This document shows, piece after piece, positions 39,821 to 48,649 of a stretch of 64,000 nucleotides of DNA. Location: contig NZ_QPJW01000002.1 in assembly GCF_003337355.1 (NCBI RefSeq), positions 291,537-355,536 on the forward strand, read 5' to 3'. Made by a program: the position numbers and the translations under genes. The stretch is from Fontibacillus phaseoli. GTDB taxonomy: Bacteria; Bacillota; Bacilli; Paenibacillales; Paenibacillaceae. Positions within the stretch are counted from its first letter, which is position 1, and each line of letters opens with the position of its first letter. The notes beneath the pieces were generated by a model. The model worked only from the letters and a program-made list of their open reading frames with translations. It ran no database searches and was not told the origin of the DNA.

Positions 39821-40749
39821 CAGAATATCGACTCCCCTCTTAACGTCTTGGACAGACGGTTCACGCTGAACAGAAGCGTCAGGCTGACGAAGGATTTCAG
39901 AATGCTGATCACGGTGGCCAACGAAAAGTTCCCCTTTAACAGCCCGATGTTGTACGTATACAGATCAAGTACCTCGATTGAGCTCTTGTTCATAGCGTTG
40001 GAGAACACGAAATACTGGTCCATACCCGTATTGATCATATTGGCGACCGCCAGTAGCAACAGCACGAAATACGTCGGCAACAGCCCCGGTACCGTAATAT
40101 GCCAGATGCAGCGGAAGCGCCCCGCTCCGTCGATTCGAGCAGCTTCGTACAAATCCTGGGAGATACCGTTGATAGCGGCGAGATATAAAATCGCGCCCCA
40201 ACCCAGCCCCTTCCAAATATCCAGCATGGTCATTTTGATCCAAATATGCTCCGAGCTGGCCAAAAAGTTGATCGGTTTCTCGATTACGCCCAAGTTGACC
40301 AGCAGGCCGTTAACGACCCCGCTATCGACGGAAAGCAGCGAGAAGACGACCGAGAATACCAGCACCCAACTGATAAAGTGAGGGATGGTGGTCAGCGTCT
40401 GGACGACCCTTCTCATCCGGTTGCTGCGGATTTCATACAGCAGGATCGCAAACGCCATTGGCAGAAACGAGAAAAACAGATTCAGAAAGCTCATACCGAG
40501 CGTGTTTTTCAGCACCCGAATAATTTCATACACCTGCTGCTCCGAATAGACCAACATCCGGAACCATTTCAAGCCGACAAAATCCATCCTGAATATCGAC
40601 ATCCCCGGCCGGTAATCCACAAAAGCGTAGAGCCAGCCCCAAAGCGGCAAGTACGCGAAAACGAACACAAAAATCATAAACGGCAAAACCATAAAAAACA
40701 GTTTGTATTTGGTTTGGATCAAATGATCGCTCACCCCTTTCCTTTTCAA
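39820..40749 (-). CDS. ABC sugar transporter permease, LplB type (module 2)
   Basis: A permease of about 309 residues with six helices and EAA loop YEAARIDGAGRFRCIWHITVP (about 201-221). It is the first gene of the module 2 operon, which continues with YtcP-like, binding protein, YesN, heparinase-like, esterase and heparinase-like genes, all in one direction with short gaps. No ATG starts the frame: the 5' end is a TTG at 40749 or, more likely, the GTG at 40734 after AAAGGAAAGG. Confidence 0.9.
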   Translation of the reverse strand: MKRKGVSDHLIQTKYKLFFMVLPFMIFVFVFAYLPLWGWLYAFVDYRPGMSIFRMDFVGLKWFRMLVYSEQQVYEIIRVLKNTLGMSFLNLFFSFLPMAFAILLYEIRSNRMRRVVQTLTTIPHFISWVLVFSVVFSLLSVDSGVVNGLLVNLGVIEKPINFLASSEHIWIKMTMLDIWKGLGWGAILYLAAINGISQDLYEAARIDGAGRFRCIWHITVPGLLPTYFVLLLLAVANMINTGMDQYFVFSNAMNKSSIEVLDLYTYNIGLLKGNFSLATVISILKSFVSLTLLFSVNRLSKTLRGESIF

Positions 40750-40754
40750 AAAAA

Positions 40755-40785
40755 TGTAATCGCTTACTTTTTCGTTTTTATTTTA
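40755..40785 (-). promoter_or_regulatory. cre-like box and -10 region of the module 2 operon
   Basis: On the minus strand AGTAAGCGATTACA (40755-40768) matches the cre consensus at every fixed position except the first. It overlaps the leader just before the start of the permease gene. A -10-like TAAAAT lies at 40780-40785. CcpA binding here would block the operon. Confidence 0.5.
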
Positions 40786-41053
40786 TCATTCACGTTCAAT
40801 TTTACTTTTGTTAAAAATCAACACTTTCTTTGGTTAGCAACACAGTTTTCATCCCCGCTCCCGAAATACAGAAAAGCCCTTCATCCATACAGAGAAAGAG
40901 CTTATGACATAGATTACTTACTCATATAATCATCTTCCTGCTTTTGAACTTACGCTTCTTGTCCAAGCCGGCCCGCTGTTGCTTTTCATGCTTAAATTTA
41001 TCACTCCTGAAGCTCGGGTTACATGCGTTTCTTTAAGATTCTTATCAAGTTTT
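40786..41053. other. Intergenic region, no gene recognised
   Basis: About 270 bases separate the module 2 promoter from the kinase fragment. Short frames on the minus strand (for example a 19-codon frame from an ATG near 41000 with CAGGAG upstream) are too short and unconserved to call. The upstream part of the module 2 promoter lies at the left end (TTTTAACAAAAGTAAAA, about 40799-40815). Confidence 0.4.
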
Positions 41054-41190
41054 TTAGGGATTATTTCCCCCATTTCTCGCTTTAAGCAGCTTGATCGTTA
41101 TCGAAGTGCCAACTCCTATTAAGGAACTCGAAAATGGCATCCTCTTCGTAATTGGAATGCATGGTTTTCTTGAAAGAATAAACGTCATCC
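41054..41190 (-). pseudogene. C-terminal fragment of a YesM-type histidine kinase
   Basis: On the minus strand one frame gives FKKTMHSNYEEDAIFEF and the next SLIGVGTSITIKLLKARNGG, joined by a frameshift at about 41125-41130. Together they match the end of the intact kinase at 44302-46077 (IKKTLHSYYG..AVFEFRS..GIGTTVTLKLLKTR). Only the last 45 residues or so exist. It is a leftover of a partly deleted paralogue of that kinase. Confidence 0.75.
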
Positions 41191-41208
41191 CTTTCTTATG
41201 GTTGAAAA

Positions 41209-41243
41209 CAAAAAGAGGCAAGGGAATTCCCTTACCTCTTTTC
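41209..41243. terminator. Terminator after the alpha-amylase region
   Basis: AAAAGAGGCAAGGG and CCCTTACCTCTTTT form a long near-perfect stem around a short AATT centre, with A and T runs on the two sides, so it can work in both directions. It follows the end of the CBM20 remnant (41280) on the minus strand. Confidence 0.75.
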
Positions 41244-41279
41244 AAATATTCGGTAGTTATGTCCAATGCAAGTTAGGCC

Positions 41280-41513
41280 CTAGTTGTAAAAATAAAACTC
41301 GACGACAGGGTTGTCTCTGGAGACGGTGCAGCTGTGATTTTGTCCTCCTTCCCAAATAACCTGGTTTTCAAACTTCTTGATTGCTTTGAATTCGATATTA
41401 TCCCCCTCGGTCAAATTAACAGTGAGTGTCCAATCCTGAGAATTCGAATTTTGTGTCAATGCGATCGCATGGGCCAGATCCCATTTACCAAGCTCAGGAA
41501 TACTGCCGATCAA
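41280..41513 (-). pseudogene. C-terminal part of CBM20 starch-binding domain, cut off by a stop
   Basis: The frame reads IGSIPELGKWDLAHAIALTQ, then WTLTVNLTEGDNIEFK and VIWEGGQNHSCTV, the second to last strands of a CBM20 starch-binding domain. It is in the same frame as the amylase gene upstream. The single TAA at 41523-41525 falls where the family normally has Gln (NAFQG-stop-NVYLIGS against GQNVYLVGS). No ribosome binding site suggests separate translation. Confidence 0.85.
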
Positions 41514-41522
41514 ATAGACATT

Positions 41523-44123
41523 TTAGCCTTGGAAAGCGTTTGCATTTTTGGTGACAAAAGTCACAGATACCTTGCCGGTAACGGGCTCTTCCTCTGTCAC
41601 TACGCCATCCTTGATCCATGAAGTCCTGCTAATCAGATAACCCTGCTGTCCAGATCCAGGCATTTGTTTTCCGTTGCTGTTAAACAAAACAGTCGCTTGA
41701 CTCCAGCCGGAAATAGTGTGGGAATACCAGCCGTTCCCCTCACTCTGCATCGGAACTCCTGGCCAGGCCGCATTTTCCTTCACTGGAGTCAACATCTCAT
41801 CGTAATAATAAATGTTGGGGATGCCCCAATCCGCCGGCTTATAGAAATAAACCTTCATCTCTTGGCCTGTGCTCTGGGCTTTAGTGAAAGAATAGGTATT
41901 GGTCGTTGTTCCAATTGCATTGCTTGCAGTCACTTCCAGCGTATAACGGGTACCGGGTGGATCGCCTGCGCCTATCGTCAGTTTTTGACCGGAGGAAAAC
42001 GAAACCGGACTCTGGCCGTTCAGTCTGTATGAACCGTTAGCTGCGTTGCTATAACTGAGCGTGATCTCCAGGCTATCTCCTTGGAATGTCCCTTCCGGTT
42101 TATCGATCGTAACTGTGGGTTTTGTCCCGTCAGGGTTCTGCGAAGTTATCCGACCATCCTTGATCCATTTCTCTGCACTTAAGACATATCCCGGAGTTTG
42201 CGGTCCGGGCAACTGCTGTCCTCCAGAATTGAATATGACCTTTGCTTGGGTCCAACCTGGAGCTCGATATACATACCAGCCATTGCCTTCATCCTGCATG
42301 GTTGCGCCCGGCCAAGCAGAACCTTCCCTTACCGGAGTTGCGGAATCATCGTAATAGTAGATGTTCGGTGTTCCCCAGCCGGATGGCTTGTAGAAATGCA
42401 CCGTCAGGCCTGCACCCGGGTTCTCTTTCGTATACCTGAATGTCTTCTCTGTTTGACCGGACGAGTTTGCGGCGATAATTTTCAATACAAACGTCGATCC
42501 GATAGGAGATCCAGCGCCAATTCTAACCGAATCTCCCGATCTGAACGGAGTCGCAGAACCTCCGTTCAAAGAGTATGTTGCCGAATTTGCATTGGAATAG
42601 GTCATTCTCACGTTAACAGAATCCGTAAAAAATGCACCTTCTGCAGGATCGACGGATACTGTCGGAGTTTGCTGCATCGCGTTATACAGCACGGCGATTC
42701 TGCCACCGTCTAGATGTCCTGTGATTCTGCCGTTCGATACCGTAAACGATCCTCCGCTGTTGGCTTTGTTCTGGTAAACGCCATCCGCCAGTCTGGTGGG
42801 GGAGTTGATTTGAGCGTTGCCCCCAAGATTCACAATCGTCATGCCTTTGGTTCCGCGTTCTACCAACATGATTTGATTGCCTTGCGTTCTAAGATATTCA
42901 TCTTGACCAACCATGGCATTGTGGAACTTGTTGACGGCTACGATATCCGGGTCTTTCCAGAGCGTATTCCCCGCATCACCAAGCCGGCTAGCGAATTTCC
43001 CGCCGCCCGCCGGTCTGTTGAAGAACAGAGAGGTCGTTTCCGCCCGGGAGGCGATGATGGCCCAGCCCATTTTGATCTGCCATTCGTTCATCCCCGTCGA
43101 TTCACCATCATTGTTGGCATATGTGTCATGCGATTCGACCCAGGTAACCAACTTGGAAGGGCTTACATTATTGGCGTTGAAAGATTTAGCCGTTTCAACA
43201 TTGATGCCTCCGTGATAACCGACAGCGCTTCTGATGCTGTTCCCGTAACTGGGGGCAGCCAAACCTAGGTAATTGGCATAGCCGGCAAAGTTATCTGCCC
43301 CACCTTGAAGCACTTCGCCATAATTAAACAATCTGTCTTTGTTGTTTAGCGAACCTAGCACCCGAGGCCAAAAATTGGAGCCCGCAGGATCATCGGGTAG
43401 CTCAATGTGCTTGGCGGCGTCGAATCTAAAGCCGTCGGCGCCCAAGGAAATGGCGTCATTCAGGAAACCGATAATGATATTTTGCAATTCCTGGTTTGAT
43501 GTGTTGAGATCAGGGAGGCCAATCCCCCACTGCGTGACTTGCCAACGGCTATCCCAGTTTTCTACACCTCGGGCCTCATGCCAAAAATAGCGGTTATTCT
43601 TAATCTCGGGATCGACATTATGCGCCGGCTGATACTGCTGATTTCCGCCGCCCGCATTCCCCGTATGATTGGCGACAACATCAACGATAATACTGATGCC
43701 GTATTTTTCCGCTTCCTGACAAAGCCGTCTAAAATCATCCCTGCTCCCTAATTGAGAATTTCCGATTTTAAAGTTGACGGGCTGGTATAAAATCCACCAC
43801 TTGCTGCCCTCTGTCAATCCTTCCTTGCTGGCTTGGATCGGCGAAGTTTGCACTGCTTTAAATCCTGCCTGAGCCAGTTCCGGAAGGTTTCTGGTGATGT
43901 TGTCAAAAGACCAGTTCCACGCATGAAATAGAAGTCCGTCTTTTGTCTTTTCCGGAAGTCCATAGTCCGCTGCTGCCAATACCTGCGCATCCGTACCGGC
44001 TAATTGCCGAACATCCGCATTCGCCTGTACTTCTGGAGTTAAACCAAACGTTTGCATTAACAATGCTACAAACAGAACGATACTCCAAACACGTCTCCAG
44101 ACTGGCCTTGTCCTCTTCTTCAT
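41523..44123 (-). CDS. Secreted alpha-amylase, GH13 with two CBM26 modules, truncated before CBM20
   Basis: An 866-residue secreted enzyme. Signal peptide 1-34; GH13 barrel about 55-450 with VDVVANHTG, nucleophile Asp235 (GFRFDAAKH), acid/base Glu270 (GEVLQGG) and Asp333 (ESHD). Two repeats follow, each an Ig-like strand domain (about 487-567, 668-750) and a CBM26 starch-binding module (572-662, 755-845: YKPSGWGTPNIYYYDD and YKPADWGIPNIYYYDE). The reading frame then enters a CBM20 but stops at TAA 41523-41525. The catalytic part and two starch-binding modules are intact, so the truncated protein may still work. The ATG follows AAGGAGAG. Confidence 0.92.
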   Translation of the reverse strand: MKKRTRPVWRRVWSIVLFVALLMQTFGLTPEVQANADVRQLAGTDAQVLAAADYGLPEKTKDGLLFHAWNWSFDNITRNLPELAQAGFKAVQTSPIQASKEGLTEGSKWWILYQPVNFKIGNSQLGSRDDFRRLCQEAEKYGISIIVDVVANHTGNAGGGNQQYQPAHNVDPEIKNNRYFWHEARGVENWDSRWQVTQWGIGLPDLNTSNQELQNIIIGFLNDAISLGADGFRFDAAKHIELPDDPAGSNFWPRVLGSLNNKDRLFNYGEVLQGGADNFAGYANYLGLAAPSYGNSIRSAVGYHGGINVETAKSFNANNVSPSKLVTWVESHDTYANNDGESTGMNEWQIKMGWAIIASRAETTSLFFNRPAGGGKFASRLGDAGNTLWKDPDIVAVNKFHNAMVGQDEYLRTQGNQIMLVERGTKGMTIVNLGGNAQINSPTRLADGVYQNKANSGGSFTVSNGRITGHLDGGRIAVLYNAMQQTPTVSVDPAEGAFFTDSVNVRMTYSNANSATYSLNGGSATPFRSGDSVRIGAGSPIGSTFVLKIIAANSSGQTEKTFRYTKENPGAGLTVHFYKPSGWGTPNIYYYDDSATPVREGSAWPGATMQDEGNGWYVYRAPGWTQAKVIFNSGGQQLPGPQTPGYVLSAEKWIKDGRITSQNPDGTKPTVTIDKPEGTFQGDSLEITLSYSNAANGSYRLNGQSPVSFSSGQKLTIGAGDPPGTRYTLEVTASNAIGTTTNTYSFTKAQSTGQEMKVYFYKPADWGIPNIYYYDEMLTPVKENAAWPGVPMQSEGNGWYSHTISGWSQATVLFNSNGKQMPGSGQQGYLISRTSWIKDGVVTEEEPVTGKVSVTFVTKNANAFQG

Positions 44124-44201
44124 ACTACACTCTCCTTAAAATTTATTTTTACAACTAACCTCTTGAGAGATTAAGAGTAAATAAAAGGGGGCGAATCAGA
44201 A

Positions 44202-44246
44202 TGATAACGCTTTCATATATTTAAGCAAACGTTTGCTCTTTGTCAC
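44202..44246 (-). promoter_or_regulatory. Amylase promoter with LacI-type operator and cre box
   Basis: On the minus strand a -35-like GTGACA (44241-44246) and a -10-like TAAATA (44218-44223) are 17 bases apart. The spacer contains the perfect palindrome AGCAAACGTTTGCT (44224-44237), typical of MalR/LacI-family operators. Just downstream TGATAACGCTTTCA (44202-44215) fits the cre consensus TGWNANCGNTNWCA fully. The arrangement predicts substrate induction by a LacI-type repressor plus CcpA repression. No LacI-family gene is in the window. Confidence 0.7.
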
Positions 44247-44301
44247 TTACACACAATACCATTGTTTCATTTATTTTATATTTTGTCAATATTTGCTTTT
44301 T

Positions 44302-46077
44302 TTAGGTTTTTTGTGATCGATTCCCGTCTATCCTTGTTTTTAGCAGCTTTAGCGTTACCGTAGTGCCTATTCCCGCGATGCTGCGAAACTCGAAGACGGC
44401 ATCCGTTCCGTAATAGGAATGCAGCGTCTTCTTGATGGAGTTCAGCGAAAAGCCAGTTTCCCCTTCAAAGGACCGACCTTCATTGATACGCAGAACAATC
44501 TCCGGATCGGCGCCTACTCCGTCGTCGGTTATCTGAATGATCAGAAAATCTTCGTCTTCCCTGACTACAACCTGTAGCTCCCCCCGTTCCTTGGACAAAA
44601 CGCCATGCTCAACCGCATTCTCGACAAGCGGCTGCAGCAGGTTGCGAATAACCCGGTACCCGCCTATCTGAGCCTCCACCCGAATCTCAAATTTCAATTG
44701 GTCGACAAAGCGATAGCGCTGGATCTCCAGATAATGCTGCATCAGCTCCATTTCGTGTTCCAAAGTGATATAAGTCTCCCCCTTCCCAAGGGCAAGTCGG
44801 TAATAGCGTGCGAACAGGTTAGAGATCCTTTCCGTTTCGCTGGCTTTCTCCTTGCGCGCGTTCCAGGAAATCAGGGCTAGCGTATTGTAAAGAAAATGCT
44901 GTCGGATTTGCGATTGAAAAGCGCCCATCTCCGCCTCGCGCTTAAGCTGTTCAGTCTCCTTGATGATCAAGATCTGCTCATCGATCCTTCCCATCATTTT
45001 ATTGAACCGGTTGGCCAGCAGCCCGAACTCGTCTAAGCTGTTCGTGACGATCTGCGGCGTGACATTGCTCTGATTAATGCTGCTCATTACCGTTACGAGC
45101 TGTTTCAGCGGGCGCAAAATATAATCCGTCAGAAACAGGATGATCGTGGCCAGCAAAACGAGCGGCACAAAGAGAATAAACAGGCTGGTCCGAATATAGC
45201 TGATTGAATCAAGCCGGAAGCTCTCGTTCGGAATACGGGCCAGCAATAGCCAGTCGGTACCGGGTATGCGATCCGTCTTCGCCATCACCACTTCGCTTTG
45301 CCCTTTCTGAATCGAAATTTCTCCAGGCTCGGGCAAAGCCATGACATGCCTGCTGCGAATCACGAACCGATTGTCCGGCATGTTCCGGTTCGAATAGATG
45401 GTTCCACCCGCCTTGTCGGTCACAAACAGCTCCACCCGGTCACTGGCCGAAACCGCATCCGTAACGGACCGGAAGACAACCTCCGGGCGGATGATGAGAT
45501 CTACCCAGCCCCGGATCCCCGAGGTTTTGCCGGACCCGCTGAGCGGAACCCTGTAAAAAACTTTCCAGACTCCGTCCTGATCTTGCACATGCCAGCCAAT
45601 ATTGGTACGTGGTGACGCGGTAATTTCGTTAAATGCATCCAAATTGACCTTGTTATTGTTGGAATAAGTGCTCCGTGAGAGCGTAAATATGTTCTCTTCC
45701 AGATGAACCTGGACCTCCTCGATATTGCCGGTTTGGGACAAAAGAGTTCGAATTATTTGCACACAATCGAACTGAAAATCGATGTTAGCTTTTTCGTATT
45801 CAAAGTATCGAACAGCATATTTGCGCAAATATTGTTGAAGGGTCTCGTTAAATACCAGAGTATTTGCCGATGCAACGACGTTGGTCAACTCGTTCTGAAT
45901 GCTACCACTGCTCTGTGACACATACTTTCCAACCAACTCTGCGCCTTGTTTGCGAACCAGATCCGCTGACTGGCTGTATAAATACATATTTGAAACGATA
46001 AACTGAATGAGCAAAACAAGAGAACACAACCACACAAACTTCCAGCGGATTCTCATATTCTTCCATCGGTTCTTCAT
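44302..46077 (-). CDS. YesM-type sensor histidine kinase (module 3, regulator broken)
   Basis: A 591-residue membrane kinase. Helices at about 13-33 and 285-310 flank an extracytoplasmic sensor domain. HAMP follows, then the His box FQSQIRQHFLYNTLALIS (the family usually has NPHFLYN, here RQHFLYN), and the ATPase motifs ENAVEHG, DDGVGAD and GFSLNSIKKTL. The ATG follows AAGGGGAATG. The neighbouring regulator gene is frameshifted, so the kinase may be an orphan, or may signal to the kinase-less regulator of module 2. Confidence 0.9.
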   Translation of the reverse strand: MKNRWKNMRIRWKFVWLCSLVLLIQFIVSNMYLYSQSADLVRKQGAELVGKYVSQSSGSIQNELTNVVASANTLVFNETLQQYLRKYAVRYFEYEKANIDFQFDCVQIIRTLLSQTGNIEEVQVHLEENIFTLSRSTYSNNNKVNLDAFNEITASPRTNIGWHVQDQDGVWKVFYRVPLSGSGKTSGIRGWVDLIIRPEVVFRSVTDAVSASDRVELFVTDKAGGTIYSNRNMPDNRFVIRSRHVMALPEPGEISIQKGQSEVVMAKTDRIPGTDWLLLARIPNESFRLDSISYIRTSLFILFVPLVLLATIILFLTDYILRPLKQLVTVMSSINQSNVTPQIVTNSLDEFGLLANRFNKMMGRIDEQILIIKETEQLKREAEMGAFQSQIRQHFLYNTLALISWNARKEKASETERISNLFARYYRLALGKGETYITLEHEMELMQHYLEIQRYRFVDQLKFEIRVEAQIGGYRVIRNLLQPLVENAVEHGVLSKERGELQVVVREDEDFLIIQITDDGVGADPEIVLRINEGRSFEGETGFSLNSIKKTLHSYYGTDAVFEFRSIAGIGTTVTLKLLKTRIDGNRSQKT

Positions 46078-46112
46078 GGCATTCCCCTTCCGGCGCTAGT
46101 CTTCCAAAGCGG

Positions 46113-46429
46113 TTATCCTCGGCCTTGATGACGGTATTTATGCGGTGTAATTCCTATGACCCGCTTGAAAAAATGGATGAAATAGGACGGACCTCGAAGC
46201 TGGACAGCGCGCCGATTTGCTGGACAGAAAGCTCGGTCGTCTTCAGTAGTCGGCAAGCATGTTTAACCCTCCTGACCTGCAAATAATCCGTGATGCTGTA
46301 GCCGGTTTCCTGACCGAAGATACGCGAACCGTAATACTTGGATAAATGCGTTACTTCTGCCAAACGATCAAGCGTGATTTCCGAATGGACTCGTTTGACA
46401 GACAGCCCCTTGACAGCTCTGTCCCTCAA
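46113..46429 (-). pseudogene. YesN-type response regulator remnant, AraC domain only, frameshifted
   Basis: The first frame gives SEITLDRLAEVTHLSKYYGSR, then QETGYSITDYLQVRRVKHAC and LSVQQIGALSSFE. A frameshift at about 46185-46190 follows, after which the expected end is found in another frame: PSYFIHFFKRVIGITPHKYR and a TAA at 46113-46115. The receiver and middle domains are absent upstream. It lies 36 bases before the kinase gene at 46077, so the two were an operon. The remnant cannot act as a phosphorylated activator. Confidence 0.85.
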
Positions 46430-46813
46430 TCGCCGCGTCCGGCCTGCTGAAAATCGCTGAATCCGTGCCTTCGGTAGAGCGTGCGCTTTGCCGGAACTCA
46501 GCCGAACACATGCTTTTCTTGCTCACCAATAACTACGCGACCTGGGATTGTCCGGATTGACCCGATTCTGCTTGCACGACAGCGGCACCTCCTATATTGA
46601 TGGTAGCCTCATCATTGGTGGCTTCTGTCATTTGGAAGCGTTGCTAAAATGAACGGCTGAAAGCATCGGAAAGGACATAAAGAACGCAGACTACCAGATA
46701 ACCCGCTCAGCTTCATTATGTAGCGAATAATACACAACCTGCCGAATTTTTGCTCCGGCAGGTTGTTATATATGACATTCGGTTTTGTTGTGTCCGGAGA
46801 GTAACCTGCAGCC
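46430..46813. other. Decayed or non-coding stretch
   Basis: No gene recognised. A plus-strand frame near 46445-46560 (ending NNYATWDCPD) looks like a fragment, but I cannot name it. The right end holds the terminator at 46733-46766. The missing receiver part of the broken regulator is not found here. Confidence 0.4.
46733..46766 (-). terminator. Terminator hairpin after the module 3 transporter operon
   Basis: ACAACCTGCCG (46733-46743) pairs with CGGCAGGTTGT (46756-46766) around a 12-base loop. It lies 48 bases after the last permease gene on the minus strand. The T-run on the minus strand is weak. Confidence 0.6.
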
Positions 46814-47650
46814 TCAGCCTTTGGTCGCTCCCGTCGCAATTCCTTTGACGAAATACTTTTGCAGGAAGACGAACACGATCAGGATCGGGACGACGGACAT
46901 TGTCGTACCTGCGAAGATCATGTCCCATCGGGACGAGAACTCCCCGATGTAACGGTAAATTTCCACGACCATAGTCTTAGGTTCACCGGAGGGAAGAACC
47001 AGCATCGGCATCAAAAAGTCGTTCCAGATTCCGAGTCCGTTCAGCACGACCATACTGGCCGTTACCGGTCCGAGAAGTGGAAACACGATGTTCCAGAAAA
47101 TTCTCACTCTGGAGCAGCCGTCGATTTCAGCCGCCTCCTCGATTTCCATCGGAATGCCTTTGACAAAGCTTGAATAGAGCAGGCTGCCGAAACCGACCGA
47201 ACCGGCAACGTAAATCATGATCGGACCAGCCAGACTTCCGTATAGTCCAAGCATTTTCAGTTCTTTAAACAGCGGAATCATATACGCTTGAAAGGGAATC
47301 ATCATACCGGCGAGAAAATACAGAAAAATGAATCTTGTCCATCTTGCATTTTTCCGTTGAATCGCGTAACCTGCCATCGGGATGAGAAGAACCTGGAACA
47401 CGATGGACACCAACGTCAAAATCAGGCTGTTTTGGATGGCTTTTGGAAAATTCGTTTCTGTCAGTAGGTATTTAAAGCTCTCCAAATAAAACGTTGTCGG
47501 AAAAGACAAGGCATCTCTCATAATTTCCGCATTGCTCTTGAAGGCGGACATGATATTGAAGAAGATAGGGAAAAAGAACAGGACCGCCATCAGAAGAGTA
47601 AGCGCGAATATCAAAATATTTACAGTAAGTTCGCGTGTTTTCAGTTTCAT
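46814..47650 (-). CDS. ABC sugar transporter permease, MalG/LacG type (module 3)
   Basis: A 278-residue permease with six helices and the EAA loop EAAEIDGCSRVRIFWNIVFPLL (about 173-194, given here in part). The end FVFLQKYFVKGIATGATKG is typical of MalG-type CUT1 permeases. Its ATG shares one base with the stop of the partner permease (TAATG). It belongs to the CUT1 family used for maltodextrin, lactose and similar oligosaccharides. Together with the amylase this suggests import of starch fragments, although the adjoining kinase/regulator pair could imply another sugar. Confidence 0.92.
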   Translation of the reverse strand: MKLKTRELTVNILIFALTLLMAVLFFFPIFFNIMSAFKSNAEIMRDALSFPTTFYLESFKYLLTETNFPKAIQNSLILTLVSIVFQVLLIPMAGYAIQRKNARWTRFIFLYFLAGMMIPFQAYMIPLFKELKMLGLYGSLAGPIMIYVAGSVGFGSLLYSSFVKGIPMEIEEAAEIDGCSRVRIFWNIVFPLLGPVTASMVVLNGLGIWNDFLMPMLVLPSGEPKTMVVEIYRYIGEFSSRWDMIFAGTTMSVVPILIVFVFLQKYFVKGIATGATKG

Positions 47651-48576
47651 TACAGCTCAACCTCCCTCTTCTGGAGGAACTTCACCTGAATGACAGTAAT
47701 GATCATGATGATCAGGAATAGCACGATAGCCAACGCCGTACCGAAGCCTTGCCTTAATTCTCCGAACCCGACCTTGTAAATCAAATAGGTCAACGTTTCG
47801 GTTTCAAAGCCGGGACCGCCATCCGTCATAACCGCGATTTGGTCAAATATTTTGAGAGCACCGATCATCGCCAAAACCATGCAGACGGTGACCGATCCGG
47901 CGAGTAGCGGGAATGTGATATGCCGGAACTGTTGCCAGCCGTTCGCCCCGTCGATGCTGGCTGCTTCGTTCAATTCCTGGGGAATGCCCTGCAATCCGGC
48001 GAGATATATGATCATGTAATAGCCGGCGCCTTTCCATACAGTAGACAATACGATCGCCAGCATGGCATACCTCGGATCGCCCAACCAGTCTACCGCAAGT
48101 GCGCCAAGGCCGATTTTATTCAACATTTGATTAATTACCCCGAAGTTGTAATTCAGCAGCATGGCCCATACAAAACCCATTACGATACCGCTGAGCAACG
48201 TAGGGAAATAGAAAATGCTTCTAAACAATTTGCTCAGCCAACGCACTTTATCCACAAGCAGCGCCAGCAAAATCGCAACCACGTTTTCAAGCAGTACGAG
48301 GCTAATTGTCATAATCATAGTATTTTTTAAAGCATTATGAACCCGTGGGCTGTTCCAAATCTCCACGAAATTGGCAAAACCGATAAAGCGCACGTCGGGA
48401 CTGATTCCATCCCATGAAGTAAAACTATAGTATATACTGCCTACCGTAGGAACGATAACAAAAAGAGTGTATAGAATAAATGACGGCAATATAAAGTAAA
48501 GTGCAAAAGATTTCCACTTTCTTCTCTTTTTTGTGGAAGCCTGAGGATTATTGATAACTGATGCAGACGTAGTCAT
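47650..48576 (-). CDS. ABC sugar transporter permease, MalF/UgpA type (module 3)
   Basis: A permease of 308 residues with six helices and EAA loop NEAASIDGANGWQQFRHITFP. The ATG at 48576 is chosen because AAGGAGTGAG precedes it; an upstream ATG at 48618 adds a charged stretch that reads through the intergenic hairpin. It overlaps its MalG-type partner by one base. The pair is of a different class from the two LplB/YtcP pairs, so three distinct oligosaccharide importers are encoded in this island. Confidence 0.92.
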   Translation of the reverse strand: MTTSASVINNPQASTKKRRKWKSFALYFILPSFILYTLFVIVPTVGSIYYSFTSWDGISPDVRFIGFANFVEIWNSPRVHNALKNTMIMTISLVLLENVVAILLALLVDKVRWLSKLFRSIFYFPTLLSGIVMGFVWAMLLNYNFGVINQMLNKIGLGALAVDWLGDPRYAMLAIVLSTVWKGAGYYMIIYLAGLQGIPQELNEAASIDGANGWQQFRHITFPLLAGSVTVCMVLAMIGALKIFDQIAVMTDGGPGFETETLTYLIYKVGFGELRQGFGTALAIVLFLIIMIITVIQVKFLQKREVEL

Positions 48577-48604
48577 GGTTCTCTCACTCCTTCTTTCACC
48601 ACGA

Positions 48605-48630
48605 GGAGCCCCCGGCAAGCCGGAGGTTCC
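48605..48630 (-). promoter_or_regulatory. Intercistronic stem-loop between binding-protein and permease genes
   Basis: On the minus strand CCTCCGGC and GCCGGGGG pair around TT, extended by GGAACC/GGCTCC. No T-run follows. It probably lets the binding protein be made in excess over the permeases. Confidence 0.6.
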
Positions 48631-48649
48631 CCCGTTTGGTGCTGCTTAG

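Noticed and set aside
40786..41053. Short minus-strand peptide frames upstream of the module 2 operon
   Set aside because: Frames of about 20 codons with no conservation evidence; one has a fair ribosome binding site, but that is not enough.
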